Assembly (NCBI GenBank): GCA_022655215.1
Contig: JALCUE010000001.1
Span: 124,001-188,000, forward strand
Direction: 5' to 3'
Source of the DNA: Atopobiaceae bacterium
GTDB taxonomy: Bacteria; Actinomycetota; Coriobacteriia; Coriobacteriales; Atopobiaceae
Length of the DNA stretch: 64,000 bases
The position numbers and the translations under genes are program-made. A model generated the notes under the pieces. The model worked only from the letters and a program-made list of their open reading frames with translations, was not told the DNA's origin and did no database searches. Below are positions 50,847 through 61,285 of this stretch, piece after piece; within the stretch, counting starts at the first letter, position 1, and each line of letters begins with the position of its first letter.

Positions 50847-53800
50847 TCGACCTCGACGGTCTGCGCCCCGAGCAGCGCGACATCGTGACGACCCTCGACG
50901 AGCCGCTCTTCGTGGCCGCGGGCGCCGGCTCGGGCAAGACGTTCACCCTCACGCGTCGCATCGCCTGGGCGCTCACGCCGGGCTCCGGCACGGACGGCTC
51001 GCCCTTCATCGACTCGCTCGACCAGGTGCTCGTCATCACGTTCACCTCCGCCGCCGCCCTCGAGATCAAGGAGCGGGTCCGCTCCACGCTGCGCGAGTCC
51101 GGGATGGCGGAGGCGGCCCTCGGGGTCGACTCCGCATGGATCTCGACCATCCACGGGATGTGTTCGAGGATCCTGCACGAGAACGCCCTCGAGCTGGGAC
51201 TCGACCCCGACTTCCAGGTGGCGCGCCCGGTGGACTGCGAGCTCATGCGGGAGGAGGCGGTCGAGGCGGTGTTCGGCTCCGTGCGCGACGACCCCGCCTA
51301 TGCCGGCCTCCTCTCGACCTACCCGGCGCGTGGTGGCAGGTTCGGTGCGGGTGACGCGCCGGGCAGCGTCTTCGGCATGGTGTCGCGTGTCTGTGACCTC
51401 GCCGCGGCGGCGCCCGACGGCTTCGACTCGCTCTCGTGGCCGGGTGCCGCGGCCGACCCCGTCTCCGAGCTCAGAGGTCTTCTCACCTGCTACCAGGCCC
51501 TTGCGGCGAACCAGGTCAAGGACGAGTGCGAGAACGCGAGGATGGCGTCGGCCGTCGAGGCGCTCGAGGGCTTCCTGCGCACGCCGGCCTCGTCCGACGT
51601 CTCGTCCGCCTACGAGCTCGTCCGCGACCGCGTGGGCGACCCCAATGGCGGCAAGTGGCGGGCCAAGGCCGTCCACCAACTCTTCGTCGAGGCGCGTGCC
51701 GCCCGAGACAAGGCTCTCTGCGAGCTCGCCCTCGGGCGTGCTTCCGAGTTCGCGCCCCAGATCGTCGACCTCGCCCACCAGGTGAGCGAGCGCTACTCCG
51801 CCGCCAAGCGTGCAGCGGCCATGCTGGACAACGACGACCTCCTCCGCCGCGGGCTTGATGCCGTGAGGGAGCATCCTGACGTGGCCGCGGCCTACTCCGA
51901 CAGGTTCAGGCTCGTCATGGTCGATGAGTTCCAGGACACGAGCGCCCAGCAGGTCGAGCTGGTGAGGCTCCTCTCGGGAGGGGCGAGACGCCTGGCCACC
52001 GTGGGCGACGCGCAGCAGTCCATCTACCGCTTCCGTGGTGCGGACGTCTCGGTGTTCCGTCGCCGCGAGGCGGACTCCAGGTCCGGCGACGGTCGTCTCG
52101 CCCGCCTCACGATGAACTTCCGCAGCCATGATGACGTGCTGCGTTTCGTGGCGGACGTCTGCGGCGGCGTCGACGCGGATGGGTGTCCGCTGCTCGATGG
52201 CTTCATGGACCTCGACGCGTGTCCCACACGCAAGGACCTCTACCAGGCACGCTCGCTGCCTCGCGTCGCCGTCGAGGTGGCGAGCTCCACGAAGGTGAAG
52301 GTGGCGGGAGGACCCGCCGCGGCTCCCTCCGCCGACGTGAGGAGGGCCCTTCTGGCCGATCAGGTCGCGAACCGTCTCGCGGGCTACGCCGCGGCCGGCC
52401 AGCACGCGAGTGACATGGCGCTCCTCCTCGGATCGATGTCCCATGCCGGCCTCTACGTCGACGCGCTGCGCGCACATGGCCTCGACTGCGTCGTGACGGG
52501 CGGGTCGACCTTCTCGTCCGCACCGGAGACGCAGGTCATGGCCGCCCTTCTCCACGTCCTCGCCAATCCCCACGACACCAAGACGGGTCTCTACCCCGTC
52601 CTGGGAAGCGACATGTTCGCGCTCGACGCCGATGACCTCTGCGCCCTCGCCACCTGCACCCAGGACGTGATCGACGCGCCCACCAAGCGTGGGATCGACC
52701 GAGGACTCTTCGACATGACGTTCCGCGACGACGTCCGCCCCTCGAGGCGGCTGCGCCTGGCACACGACGTGCTCGTCTCCGCATGGGGCCGCATGGGCTC
52801 CATGCCCGTGGCCGACGTCATGCTCGACGTCCTGCGCGAGAGCGGCTGGCTGGCGCGTCTGGAGGGCGACGGCGTGGAGGGACGTGCCGTGGCCGCCAAC
52901 CTCCTCGCCTGCGTGCGCTACGTGCGCGAGCTCACGGAGGACGTCGACTTCGGTCCCGTCCGCGCCGCCTGGGAGTTCGACCACTGGCTCGAGGCGACCA
53001 AGGTCGGTCCCGCCTCCCTCGTGGGGGGTGGCTTCGACGCCGTTCGCGTGATGACGGTCCATGCCTCGAAGGGGCTGGAGTTCCCCGTGGTGGCGGTCGC
53101 CGAGACGTGCGACAGGCCCAAGGACGACTCGTCGCTCCCACTCGTCTCGGCCGTCGTGGGTGACGAGACGTGCCTTTCCCTCAAGACCCCGGACGTGAAG
53201 GCGGCCGAGGGTGAGGGCGATCCCTCGGAGACGCCCTCGAGCTCGGCCACGCTGCTCGACTGGCGTCGTCATCTCGAGTGCATGGAGCGGACCGGCGCGG
53301 CCGCCGAGAGGGGTCGACTGCTCTACGTGGCGCTCACCCGCGCCCGCGAGGCCGTGGTGCTCGCGCTCGACGCCCCCCTTGACGCGAAGGGAACCGCTCC
53401 GTCCGACTCCCTCTCCACCCGGGTCCTCGCGGCGCTCTCCGGTCATGGCGGGCCCGCGTGGGAGGGAACGCTGCCCGCCGTGGGCGAGGCCACGTTCGGC
53501 TACGGTGGCTCGGCCCCGGCGGCGATCCGTCGTGTGGACGTGTGCTTCGCGGACTCGAGGGACCAGGTCACGATCGATGCCGCAGGCTCGCTGCCGACAC
53601 TCGAGGGGACGCGAGCCGTCTCCTGTCTCGCTGCGACCGATCCCGCCGATGTCCGTCCCTCCACCTTCGCCCTGTTCGAGGGTGAGGACGTGGGGATGCC
53701 CGCCACGCATGGCTGGTCCGCTCATGAGGGCGTGTACAGCTATTCCTCCGCCCATGCCGCCATGGTGCGCGACCTGGGCCCGGAGGCGGTGGAGGGCGCG

Positions 53801-54463
53801 GCGTGTCCCGATGGGGCCACGTCACCCGATGACGTGGGGTGCGGTCCTGCCGTCGAGCACGCCGTGGGTCCCGCCGATGATGCCGCCGCCGACACAGACG
53901 CCTCCACCATGGCAGATGGCGACAAGGCCACGAACCTGGGCTCGGCCTTCCATGAGCTCGCCCAGCTCATGATCGAGACCGGGAAGTTCCCGGATGTCAG
54001 CCGGGTGGATGCCGTGGCCCGTGCCTGGCACGTCTCGCGCCGCCAGAGGACGCGTCTCGACGAGGCCCTCGCGCGCTGGCGGGACTCGTCCGTGCGACGC
54101 GAGCTGCTCTCCCACGGACTCGTCCGTGCCGAGGTCCCCTTCTTCCGCGAGGTGGACACCGCATATGGCCGCTGGTGCGAGGGCGCGATGGACGCGCTCG
54201 GCACGGACCCCGCGTCGCCGGACGACGCGACGGCACGCGCGGCCCTCGTCGTGGACTACAAGACCGGCGACGCCGACAAGGGCATGGACGAGCTCAGGGC
54301 CTCCCATGCCATGCAGGCGAGGTTCTACGCGGGGATCCTGCTCGGATTGGGATTCACTCACGTCGACTGCGCCTTCGTGTGCGTGGAGCGCGACGACGGC
54401 CATGGCGAGCCCGTGGTGGTGCGCTACGCGTTCGATGCCGAGGAGGACCTCAACGCCGAGTGA
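50843..54463 (+). CDS. addA: AddA-type UvrD-family helicase-nuclease
   Basis: This 1206-residue ATP-dependent DNA helicase/nuclease works with AddB to process DNA ends for recombination. SF1A helicase motifs run in order: Q-motif LRPEQRDIV, Walker A AAGAGSGKTFTLTRR, STIHGMC, DEFQDTS, GDAQQSIYRFRGA, MNFRSHDD, VMTVHASKGLEFPVV and YVALTRAREAV. The C-terminal nuclease domain has ALVVDYKTGDADKG and QARFYAG. The ATG at 50843 overlaps addB in ATGA and follows GAGGAGG. Both AddA and AddB retain nuclease residues, so this is a two-nuclease AddAB enzyme rather than RecBCD. Confidence 0.95.
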   Translation: MIDLDGLRPEQRDIVTTLDEPLFVAAGAGSGKTFTLTRRIAWALTPGSGTDGSPFIDSLDQVLVITFTSAAALEIKERVRSTLRESGMAEAALGVDSAWISTIHGMCSRILHENALELGLDPDFQVARPVDCELMREEAVEAVFGSVRDDPAYAGLLSTYPARGGRFGAGDAPGSVFGMVSRVCDLAAAAPDGFDSLSWPGAAADPVSELRGLLTCYQALAANQVKDECENARMASAVEALEGFLRTPASSDVSSAYELVRDRVGDPNGGKWRAKAVHQLFVEARAARDKALCELALGRASEFAPQIVDLAHQVSERYSAAKRAAAMLDNDDLLRRGLDAVREHPDVAAAYSDRFRLVMVDEFQDTSAQQVELVRLLSGGARRLATVGDAQQSIYRFRGADVSVFRRREADSRSGDGRLARLTMNFRSHDDVLRFVADVCGGVDADGCPLLDGFMDLDACPTRKDLYQARSLPRVAVEVASSTKVKVAGGPAAAPSADVRRALLADQVANRLAGYAAAGQHASDMALLLGSMSHAGLYVDALRAHGLDCVVTGGSTFSSAPETQVMAALLHVLANPHDTKTGLYPVLGSDMFALDADDLCALATCTQDVIDAPTKRGIDRGLFDMTFRDDVRPSRRLRLAHDVLVSAWGRMGSMPVADVMLDVLRESGWLARLEGDGVEGRAVAANLLACVRYVRELTEDVDFGPVRAAWEFDHWLEATKVGPASLVGGGFDAVRVMTVHASKGLEFPVVAVAETCDRPKDDSSLPLVSAVVGDETCLSLKTPDVKAAEGEGDPSETPSSSATLLDWRRHLECMERTGAAAERGRLLYVALTRAREAVVLALDAPLDAKGTAPSDSLSTRVLAALSGHGGPAWEGTLPAVGEATFGYGGSAPAAIRRVDVCFADSRDQVTIDAAGSLPTLEGTRAVSCLAATDPADVRPSTFALFEGEDVGMPATHGWSAHEGVYSYSSAHAAMVRDLGPEAVEGAACPDGATSPDDVGCGPAVEHAVGPADDAAADTDASTMADGDKATNLGSAFHELAQLMIETGKFPDVSRVDAVARAWHVSRRQRTRLDEALARWRDSSVRRELLSHGLVRAEVPFFREVDTAYGRWCEGAMDALGTDPASPDDATARAALVVDYKTGDADKGMDELRASHAMQARFYAGILLGLGFTHVDCAFVCVERDDGHGEPVVVRYAFDAEEDLNAE

Positions 54464-54487
54464 GGCGCCTGCGGCATGGCGCGCGGC

Positions 54488-55450
54488 CTAGGCCTGCCTC
54501 CAGCGCAGGCTCCTCACGAGCCCGCAGGCCAGCCCGCCGATCGGCCAGGCCACCCAGAACCATGGCTGGGCGTGGAAGGCCGGCACGAACAGCAGGAGGA
54601 GTCCCACGATCGTGGCCACGCCCATGATCGACCCGTAGATGCCGTTCTCCCTGCGGGAGGTCCGCGCGCGCTCCTGCAGCGACGGGTCGCCGAGCTGGTC
54701 TACCTCGCGATCGCTGAGCTCGCCCAGCGCGTCGTCGTTGTACCGTTCGACGTCCGTGCGGGACGAGAGGAGCGGTCCCCTCACCAGGAGGAAGACCCCG
54801 GGGGCCAGGATGGCCATGATCGCGAACCCGCACAGGTTGTCATTGGAGGAGAGCAGGACACCGCTCATGACCGCGACCATGACGATCGCGATGCCGCCGA
54901 CGAGGTCGTGCGACAGCGAACGCCTTGCCGCGTCCTTGTCCTCGGTGGTGTAGAAGTCCTCCACGTAGGGGTGTGCCTTCTCGAAGGACGTGCGCTCGAG
55001 TGACGAGGGGATGATGAACGCGAGCCCCACGGCCACGCCGCCGAGGACTCCCATGACGGAGTACGTGTCCGGGTCGGCGCCGGGGATGGTGCAGACGCCC
55101 GAGAGGAGACAGGCGAGGGCCGCTCCCAGCAGGATGATGGCGACGCCCAGAGCCATTTTCCAGGCGAAGCGGCGCATCGCCTCGTCATAGCCGGTGACGT
55201 CGGTGGCGGGTCCGGAGGGGATGGCGGAGCTGGTCTCGTCCGGACGGCCGGTGAGGTCACCCGAGACGAGGTCGTCGAGGGTGCAGTCGAACAGGTCGCA
55301 TATCTTGAGGAGCTTGTCCATCTCCGGATAGCTCCTCTCGGCCTCCCACTTGGATACCGACTGACGACTCACGCCGAGCAGCATGGCGAGCTGCTCCTGT
55401 GTCATGTTCCGCGTCGCGCGGAGGTGCTGGAGGTTGTCCCTGAAGCTCAT
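54488..55450 (-). CDS. XRE-family regulator with C-terminal membrane domain
   Basis: This 320-residue protein has an N-terminal helix-turn-helix (LRATRNMTQEQLAMLLGVSR, then QSVSKWEAERSYPEMDKLL), a linker of about 25 residues, and six or so hydrophobic helices from about residue 97. It therefore tethers a DNA-binding domain to the membrane, an arrangement frequent in Gram-positive gut bacteria; targets are usually the neighbouring or own gene. GAGAGG precedes ATG 55450. It is convergent with addA (24-base gap) and divergent from the ClC gene across 265 bases. Confidence 0.88.
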   Translation of the reverse strand: MSFRDNLQHLRATRNMTQEQLAMLLGVSRQSVSKWEAERSYPEMDKLLKICDLFDCTLDDLVSGDLTGRPDETSSAIPSGPATDVTGYDEAMRRFAWKMALGVAIILLGAALACLLSGVCTIPGADPDTYSVMGVLGGVAVGLAFIIPSSLERTSFEKAHPYVEDFYTTEDKDAARRSLSHDLVGGIAIVMVAVMSGVLLSSNDNLCGFAIMAILAPGVFLLVRGPLLSSRTDVERYNDDALGELSDREVDQLGDPSLQERARTSRRENGIYGSIMGVATIVGLLLLFVPAFHAQPWFWVAWPIGGLACGLVRSLRWRQA

Positions 55451-55671
55451 GTGGTGCCTCTCTCATAGTGGTTGCTCGCGGGCGGGGGGGCGAGCCCTCC
55501 GCGTCCCGACGTACAAGGGAAGCATGGGCCGGCCGCCGGGCGCGTTCCACCAACCTGAGGCTTCATTGTAGGTCCACTCATATGCGCCTTGTGGTTGCAT
55601 CCGCAGGTGGGAGGCTCGCGACCACAGGGCGACGCTCTCACCACTGTCGATGTCGCCCATAGGTGCTTTGC

Positions 55672-55677
55672 TAGAAT
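55672..55677 (+). promoter_or_regulatory. Extended -10 (TGCTAGAAT) of the ClC gene
   Basis: TAGAAT preceded by TGC fits an extended -10 promoter and needs no strong -35. It lies 39 bases before the ATG at 55716. Confidence 0.5.
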
Positions 55678-55715
55678 CGGGGGAATCTGGCGGATGCCGC
55701 GAGGACGGGAGCCAC

Positions 55716-57092
55716 ATGGCCGCTGAGAGGACCGATAGGGACGAGGCTGCCGATAAGGACGATGGTGCCCGTCGTCTCGTGCGCGATGCCGCCCGAGGGC
55801 CCCTCGGGGCCGGCGACTGGGCCAGGCTCACGGTGGGCATGGTGGCCGTCTCGTTGGTGGCCGGACTGGTGGTGGGCCTCGTCGTCCGCCTCGTCCTCTG
55901 GGCCGCGGACCTCGCCACGTCCCTCGTCTGGGATCGTCTCGCTGGCGTGGTCGCGTGTCCCCTCTTCCCGCTCGTGGCCTGCACCGCAGGTGGCGTCCTC
56001 ATCGGGCTGTGGGTCCGTCATGTGGGAGGGGTCCCCGACTCGCTCGAGGAGGTCCTCGCCAAGGTGAAGGAGACCGGCGGCTATCACGTGTCGAGTCTTC
56101 CCCGCTCCCTGGTCTCCTTCGCGCTGCCGCTCGCGTTCGGCGGTGCCGTCGGTCCCGAGGCGGGAGCCTCGGGCCTCATCGCGGCCGGCGTCACGTGGGC
56201 CGGCGAGTCCATGCGCAAGGCGGGTCTCAAGGCGGTGCGTCTCACCGAGGTGACCATGCCCGCGGTCTTCTCGGCCGTGTTCGGCACGCCGCTCTTCGGC
56301 ATAGCCGCGCTCATGGAGGACGCCGACACCGCGGACTTCGAACGCTTCACGTTCGGGCGTTGGGGAAAGGTCGTGCTCTACACGCTCGCGTCGGTGGGCG
56401 GCCTGGCAGGTTTCATGCTGGTCACGAAGCTGGTCGGCGGTGGGGGAGGCGGGCTGCCCCACCTCGATGCGGTGGGCGCCGGCCTCCTGGACGGACTCGT
56501 CTGGTTCCCGCTCCCCCTCGCGGTGGGCTATCTGTTGGCACAGGTCTCGAGGGCATTCGCCACCATCGCGAGGCGAGCCGCGGATGTCCTGGGTGACAGA
56601 CCCGTCCTCAAGGCGACCGTCTGCGGGCTCCTGCTCGGCGCCGTCGCGCTCGCGCTTCCCGACGTCCTGTTCTCGGGCGAGGAGGCCACCGGCACCATCG
56701 CGGGCACCTGGGTGACGACGGGGGCCGCGACGCTGATCCTCACGGGAGTCGTGAAGCTCGCCTGCACGCAGACGTGCATCTCGTTCGGTTGGATGGGAGG
56801 CTCGTTCTTCCCCATGATCTTCTCGGGCGTGTCGGTGGGATACGGACTCGCCGCCCTCACGGGTGCCGATCCCATGCTCATGGTCGCCGTCACCTGCGCG
56901 GCCACCGTGGCGGGGGTCACGCGCAAGCCGGTGCTGGCCGTCTCGATCCTCGTGCTGTGCTTCCCGCTGGCCGACCTGCCATGGCTGGCCGTGGCCGCGT
57001 TCGTGGCCGGCAAGGTGCCGGCGCTCGTCGGTCGCGAGCCGAAGGATCCCGGCGTCGTGGGGGACGCCGTCGGCAAGGCGAACGGGGTCTAG
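55716..57092 (+). CDS. ClC-family chloride channel/transporter-like protein
   Basis: This 458-residue membrane protein has about ten to twelve helices in the ClC fold. The conserved loop that reads GREGP in classical ClC proteins reads FGGAVGPEAGASG here, with Val at the gating/proton-coupling Glu position and a Glu two residues later; this GPEA form is known in distant bacterial members. The second half has CISFGWMGGSFFPMIFSGVSVG, matching the GxFxP region. ATG 55716 follows GACGGGAG; an upstream start at 55650 would precede the promoter. The stop shares a CTAG tetramer with the convergent queD stop. Ion specificity is uncertain. Confidence 0.83.
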   Translation: MAAERTDRDEAADKDDGARRLVRDAARGPLGAGDWARLTVGMVAVSLVAGLVVGLVVRLVLWAADLATSLVWDRLAGVVACPLFPLVACTAGGVLIGLWVRHVGGVPDSLEEVLAKVKETGGYHVSSLPRSLVSFALPLAFGGAVGPEAGASGLIAAGVTWAGESMRKAGLKAVRLTEVTMPAVFSAVFGTPLFGIAALMEDADTADFERFTFGRWGKVVLYTLASVGGLAGFMLVTKLVGGGGGGLPHLDAVGAGLLDGLVWFPLPLAVGYLLAQVSRAFATIARRAADVLGDRPVLKATVCGLLLGAVALALPDVLFSGEEATGTIAGTWVTTGAATLILTGVVKLACTQTCISFGWMGGSFFPMIFSGVSVGYGLAALTGADPMLMVAVTCAATVAGVTRKPVLAVSILVLCFPLADLPWLAVAAFVAGKVPALVGREPKDPGVVGDAVGKANGV

Positions 57093-57508
57093 CGGCGATA
57101 GGTCGCGCAGTTGAGCGGCGTCTCGTAGACGTCCACCTGCGAGACCGGAAGTCCCTGCTCGGACATGCGGTCGAAGAACCAGCGCGCGAGGTTCTCGGCG
57201 GTGGTGCGGAACGGGAGCATGGTGAGGGTGAACCCCTCGCCTTCCAGACACGTCACGGTCTCGGGCCTGAGCGTGCCCTCCTCCACCAGGAAGGTGTGGT
57301 CGAGTCGTGCGGTGAGTCCGCGGAGGGCCGCCTTGAACTCGCCGAAGTCGAGCACCATGTCGCGCTCCGTGCCTGACTCCCCGAGGGAGTCCTGCTCGAT
57401 GTAGGCGACCACGCGCCAGCGGTGCCCGTGGAGGTTCTCGCACTTCCCGTGGTAGTCGGCCAGGAAGTGGGCGCTGTCGAAGCTGCTCTCGGTCTTGAGC
57501 CCGTACAT
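57089..57508 (-). CDS. queD: QueD-like 6-carboxytetrahydropterin synthase
   Basis: This 139-residue enzyme belongs to the 6-pyruvoyl-tetrahydropterin synthase/QueD family, which converts dihydroneopterin triphosphate to 6-carboxytetrahydropterin for queuosine and related deazapurines. Zinc ligands are His in DSAHFL and HGH in KCENLHGHRW, and the Cys of the same motif is the catalytic nucleophile. Catalytic Asp-His (LDHTFL) and Glu near the end (YETPLNC) are present. GAGGGG lies upstream of ATG 57508. Other queuosine genes (queC, queE, queF) are not adjacent. Confidence 0.92.
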   Translation of the reverse strand: MYGLKTESSFDSAHFLADYHGKCENLHGHRWRVVAYIEQDSLGESGTERDMVLDFGEFKAALRGLTARLDHTFLVEEGTLRPETVTCLEGEGFTLTMLPFRTTAENLARWFFDRMSEQGLPVSQVDVYETPLNCATYRR

Positions 57509-57649
57509 GGCATCCCCTCGTCCGTCGCGTCTGGGGCTGTCGCGTCGGTGCCCCACGAGGCCCATTCTATCGGGCCGGACGACATGCGTCACATGGTCGG
57601 CTTCCAGTGGTGTCGGAGCGGAGGAGACGTGGGCCGCGCCCCTTCTGGG

Positions 57650-57709
57650 TATGATATGCCGCATGTCGAATGCGGTCCTCTCGTCCCCTTGTCCCGAAAG
57701 GGGAGCGAG
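57650..57709 (+). promoter_or_regulatory. Promoter and leader hairpins of the large ABC protein
   Basis: TATGAT (57650-57655) is a likely -10. The leader then forms two stems: CCGCAT/ATGCGG around GTCGA (57659-57675), and CTCG plus CCCCTT with AAGGGG plus CGAG around a 7-base loop (57680-57709). The gene starts at 57731. The first stem would begin about at the start of transcription and may protect or regulate the message. Confidence 0.4.
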
Positions 57710-57730
57710 GCGGCTGCGAACGGAGATAAG

Positions 57731-60700
57731 ATGCTGCAGCTCAAGGACATAACGAAGGACTATGCCGTAGGCGACGGGGCGGTCCACGCCCTCAAGGGCG
57801 TCTCGGTCGACTTCCGCGACTCCGAGTTCGTGGCCATCCTCGGTCAGTCCGGCTGCGGCAAGACCACGCTGCTCAACATCATGGGCGGCCTCGACACCTA
57901 CACGTCGGGCGACCTCGTCATCAATGGGCGCTCGACCAAGGACTTCCGCCCCGCCGACTGGGACGCCTACAGGAATCACTCGGTGGGCTTCGTCTTCCAG
58001 AGCTACAACCTGATCATGCACCAGAGCGTTCTGTCGAACGTGGAGCTCGCGCTCAAGATATCGGGGGAGTCCAAGGAAGACCGCCGGGCCCGCGCCGTCG
58101 CGGCTCTCGAGAAGGTCGGTCTGGGCGACCAGATCCACAAGAAGCCCGGCATGATGAGCGGTGGCCAGATGCAGCGCGTGGCCATCGCGCGCGCCCTCGT
58201 GAACGACCCGGAGATCATCCTGGCCGACGAGCCCACCGGTGCCCTCGACTCCACCACCAGCATCCAGATCATGGACCTCTTGAAGGAGGTCGCGCAGGAC
58301 CGCCTCGTCATCATGGTCACGCACAACCCCGAGCTCGCCGAGGAATATGCCACGCGCGTCGTGAGGCTCAAGGACGGCACGGTCGTCTCCGACACCAATC
58401 CCGTCACCGCGGACGAGCTGGAGGCGGCACCGGCCGCCGCCCCCACGAGTCGCGTCCACCTGTCGTTCCTGACGGCGATGGAGCTCTCCGCGAACAACCT
58501 CCGCACCAAGAAGGGCCGCACGCTCCTCACCGCCTTCGCGGGCGCCATAGGCATCATCGGCATCGCGCTGATCCTGTCGCTGTCCAACGGCATGAACGCC
58601 TACATCAAGCAGATGGAGACGGATACGATGGGCGACTACCCCATCGAGCTGGAGAAGGAGACCATCGACCTCTCGTCCATCCAGGGAAGCGGCTCTGACA
58701 CGGACGATGGGTCCGACTCCTCCGGTCTCATGGGTGGCTCGACGGACGCCACGACCTCTGATGCGGCCACCGACTCCACGACCGACGCCGCCGCGGACTC
58801 TGCGGACTCCTCGGACGGCACGTTCTCCTCGAAGAACATCGTGGCCAAGGCCACCAAGACGGTGAACTCGCTCACGGTGAAGAACAACCTCGGTGCGTTC
58901 AAGTCCTACCTCGACTCGCACATCTCCGACCTCGACGGCTCCGTGCGGGCGGTCGAGACGAGCTACGACGTCACGCCGCAGGTGTATCGCACGAAGGACG
59001 CCGACTCGGCCGACGACGGCTACGTGCAGGTGAGCCCCTCCGACCTCACCGATGACTCCACCATGAAGACCTGGTCGAGCTCGACCCTGAGCGACATGTA
59101 CTCCTCCATGGGGATGAACACGTCCACCACGTCCAAGTGGGGCCAGCTCGTCGACGACCAGGGTCTTCGCGAGAGCCAGTACGAGCTCGTCGCCGGAGAC
59201 TGGCCGTCCGGCTCGGACGAGGTGGCGCTCGTCGTCTCCTCCAAGGACCAGGTCTCCGACTGGGACCTCTACACGCTCGGCCTTCTCGACATCGATGACA
59301 TGAAGAGCCTCCAGGACAAGGTCGACGCCGGACAGGACTACGACGACCCCGCGCACTCCTTCTCCTACTCGGACGCCCTCGGGCGGGAGTACCGCGTGTT
59401 CTCACAGGCCGACTTCTATGACACGTCGGACGAGACGGGCGACACGGGCGAGCCGATCTGGGTGGACAAGTCGGATGACTCCGATTACGTCTCCACGCTC
59501 TACGACGAGGACAGGGGCATCACCGTCCACGTGACGTGCGTCCTCAGGGCCAACGACTCGGCCTCCGTCTCGAGCGGGGTCGCCTACACGAGCGGTCTCG
59601 TGGACGCCCTCATCGACGAGGCCTCGTCCACCGACGTCGTGACCCAGCAGCTCGCCGACCCTTCCGTGAACGTCCTCACGGGGACCGCGTTCGACACGTC
59701 GGACGACTCGTCCTCGACGAGCTCCACCACCACGCAGTCGGCGTTCGTGAGCCAGGGCGCGGCCACGTCCGTGGCCACCACCTCGGTGGGCGACTACCAT
59801 CCCTCCGACAACGCCCTCATGCACGTCGGCATCGCCACGGTCCGCACCGTCGGCGAGGACTCCGACTCGTCCAAGGACACGATCACGCAGGTGGGGGATG
59901 CCACGTCCCAGACCCCTGCGGCCACCACCTCGGCCACGACGTCGGCCACCACCACCTCGCCGGAGACGTCGGCGACGACATCCGTCGTGACCTTCGTCAT
60001 CGATGGCGCCACCACGTCCGTGACGGTCACCGACGGCCAGCGTCCCACCGTCTCGTCAGATCCCACCAAGGACGGCTACACGTTCGCGGGATGGAAGTCC
60101 TCGGCTGACGGCAAGGTCTACGCCTCCGCCGACCTGCCGAAGGTGACGGCCGACGTCACGTATACCGCCACCTGGGGCATCTCCGACGCCCAGCTCGCGC
60201 AGATGCTCTCCGCGCTCACCGACAAGCAGAAGCAGTCCCTCATCTCCAACCTCATGGCGAACATGACCGATGCAGAGAAGTCCGCCCTCGTCTCGCAGTT
60301 CGGTGGTGGTTCCGCGACCGACGTCGCGAGCCTCACGGACGCCCAGAAGCAGGCGCTCATCTCGAGTCTCATGTCGAACATGAGCGACTCGGACAAGGCC
60401 TCGCTCATCTCGCAGTTCGGTGGCACGACCGACTACTCGAGCCAGCTGTCCGATTACATGTCGAGCTACCTGTCCGACTACATGTCGAGCCTCTCCTCCG
60501 CGGAGATCGCCGCGCTCATGGGGGGCAGCTCGCTCGACCTCTCGAGCTACGCGGGACTGACTGGCATGTCTCTCTCGTCCGACCAGCTCTCCGCCCTCAT
60601 GGCGCAGTACTCCAGCTCCACGCCGTCCACCTACGAGGACGTCCTCTCGGCCCTGGGCTACGTCGATCGCTCGCAGCCCAGCAAGATCTCGATCTACCCC

Positions 60701-61240
60701 ACGGACTTCGATGGCAAGCAGCGGGTCTCCGACCTCATCGACGAGTACAACTCGCAGGTGAGCGTCGACACCGACAAGGTAACCTACACGGACCTGGTGG
60801 GCACCATGACGAGTTCCGTCACGGACATCGTGAACACCATCTCGACCGTGCTCATCGCGTTCGTGTCCATCTCCCTCGTGGTCTCGTCGATCATGATCGC
60901 GATCATCACCTACATCTCCGTGCTCGAGCGCACCAAGGAGATCGGTGTGCTGCGCGCCTTGGGCGCCTCGAAGGGCGACGTCGGCAAGATCTTCAACGCC
61001 GAGACCGTCATCGAGGGTCTCATATCCGGCGTGCTGGGCATCGTGGTCACGCTGCTGCTGTCCATACCCATCAACGCCTGGGTGGAGAGCTCGCTCAACG
61101 TCTCGAACATCTGCCAGCTCTCGCCTGAGAACGCAGTCGCGCTCATCGCGCTGTCGGTCGCCCTCACGCTCCTCGCGGGTCTCATCCCCAGCCGCATGGC
61201 GGCCAAGAAGGACCCTGCGGTGGCGCTGCGGAGCGAATAG
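57731..61240 (+). CDS. Fused ABC ATPase-permease with a very large extracellular domain
   Basis: This 1169-residue MacB/FtsX-type protein has an N-terminal ATPase: Walker [10 protein letters not shown] (about 38), signature [15 protein letters not shown] (about 142), Walker [13 protein letters not shown] (about 163). One membrane helix follows at about 265-285, then about 750 extracellular residues, then three C-terminal helices of the FtsX permease (1037-1169, with [14 protein letters not shown]). The extracellular part is Ser/Asp/Thr-rich. It contains a Listeria-Bacteroides repeat (about 753-815, ending [16 protein letters not shown]...YTATW), and two 36-residue helical repeats built on [19 protein letters not shown] (830-898). 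ATG 57731 follows GGAG. MacB-type proteins move signals or peptides without carrying substrate through the bilayer. Confidence 0.87.
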   Translation: MLQLKDITKDYAVGDGAVHALKGVSVDFRDSEFVAILGQSGCGKTTLLNIMGGLDTYTSGDLVINGRSTKDFRPADWDAYRNHSVGFVFQSYNLIMHQSVLSNVELALKISGESKEDRRARAVAALEKVGLGDQIHKKPGMMSGGQMQRVAIARALVNDPEIILADEPTGALDSTTSIQIMDLLKEVAQDRLVIMVTHNPELAEEYATRVVRLKDGTVVSDTNPVTADELEAAPAAAPTSRVHLSFLTAMELSANNLRTKKGRTLLTAFAGAIGIIGIALILSLSNGMNAYIKQMETDTMGDYPIELEKETIDLSSIQGSGSDTDDGSDSSGLMGGSTDATTSDAATDSTTDAAADSADSSDGTFSSKNIVAKATKTVNSLTVKNNLGAFKSYLDSHISDLDGSVRAVETSYDVTPQVYRTKDADSADDGYVQVSPSDLTDDSTMKTWSSSTLSDMYSSMGMNTSTTSKWGQLVDDQGLRESQYELVAGDWPSGSDEVALVVSSKDQVSDWDLYTLGLLDIDDMKSLQDKVDAGQDYDDPAHSFSYSDALGREYRVFSQADFYDTSDETGDTGEPIWVDKSDDSDYVSTLYDEDRGITVHVTCVLRANDSASVSSGVAYTSGLVDALIDEASSTDVVTQQLADPSVNVLTGTAFDTSDDSSSTSSTTTQSAFVSQGAATSVATTSVGDYHPSDNALMHVGIATVRTVGEDSDSSKDTITQVGDATSQTPAATTSATTSATTTSPETSATTSVVTFVIDGATTSVTVTDGQRPTVSSDPTKDGYTFAGWKSSADGKVYASADLPKVTADVTYTATWGISDAQLAQMLSALTDKQKQSLISNLMANMTDAEKSALVSQFGGGSATDVASLTDAQKQALISSLMSNMSDSDKASLISQFGGTTDYSSQLSDYMSSYLSDYMSSLSSAEIAALMGGSSLDLSSYAGLTGMSLSSDQLSALMAQYSSSTPSTYEDVLSALGYVDRSQPSKISIYPTDFDGKQRVSDLIDEYNSQVSVDTDKVTYTDLVGTMTSSVTDIVNTISTVLIAFVSISLVVSSIMIAIITYISVLERTKEIGVLRALGASKGDVGKIFNAETVIEGLISGVLGIVVTLLLSIPINAWVESSLNVSNICQLSPENAVALIALSVALTLLAGLIPSRMAAKKDPAVALRSE

Positions 61241-61285
61241 GGAGGGGCGCTTCGCCTGGAAGGTCGGACGTCCGCCATGGGCGCC

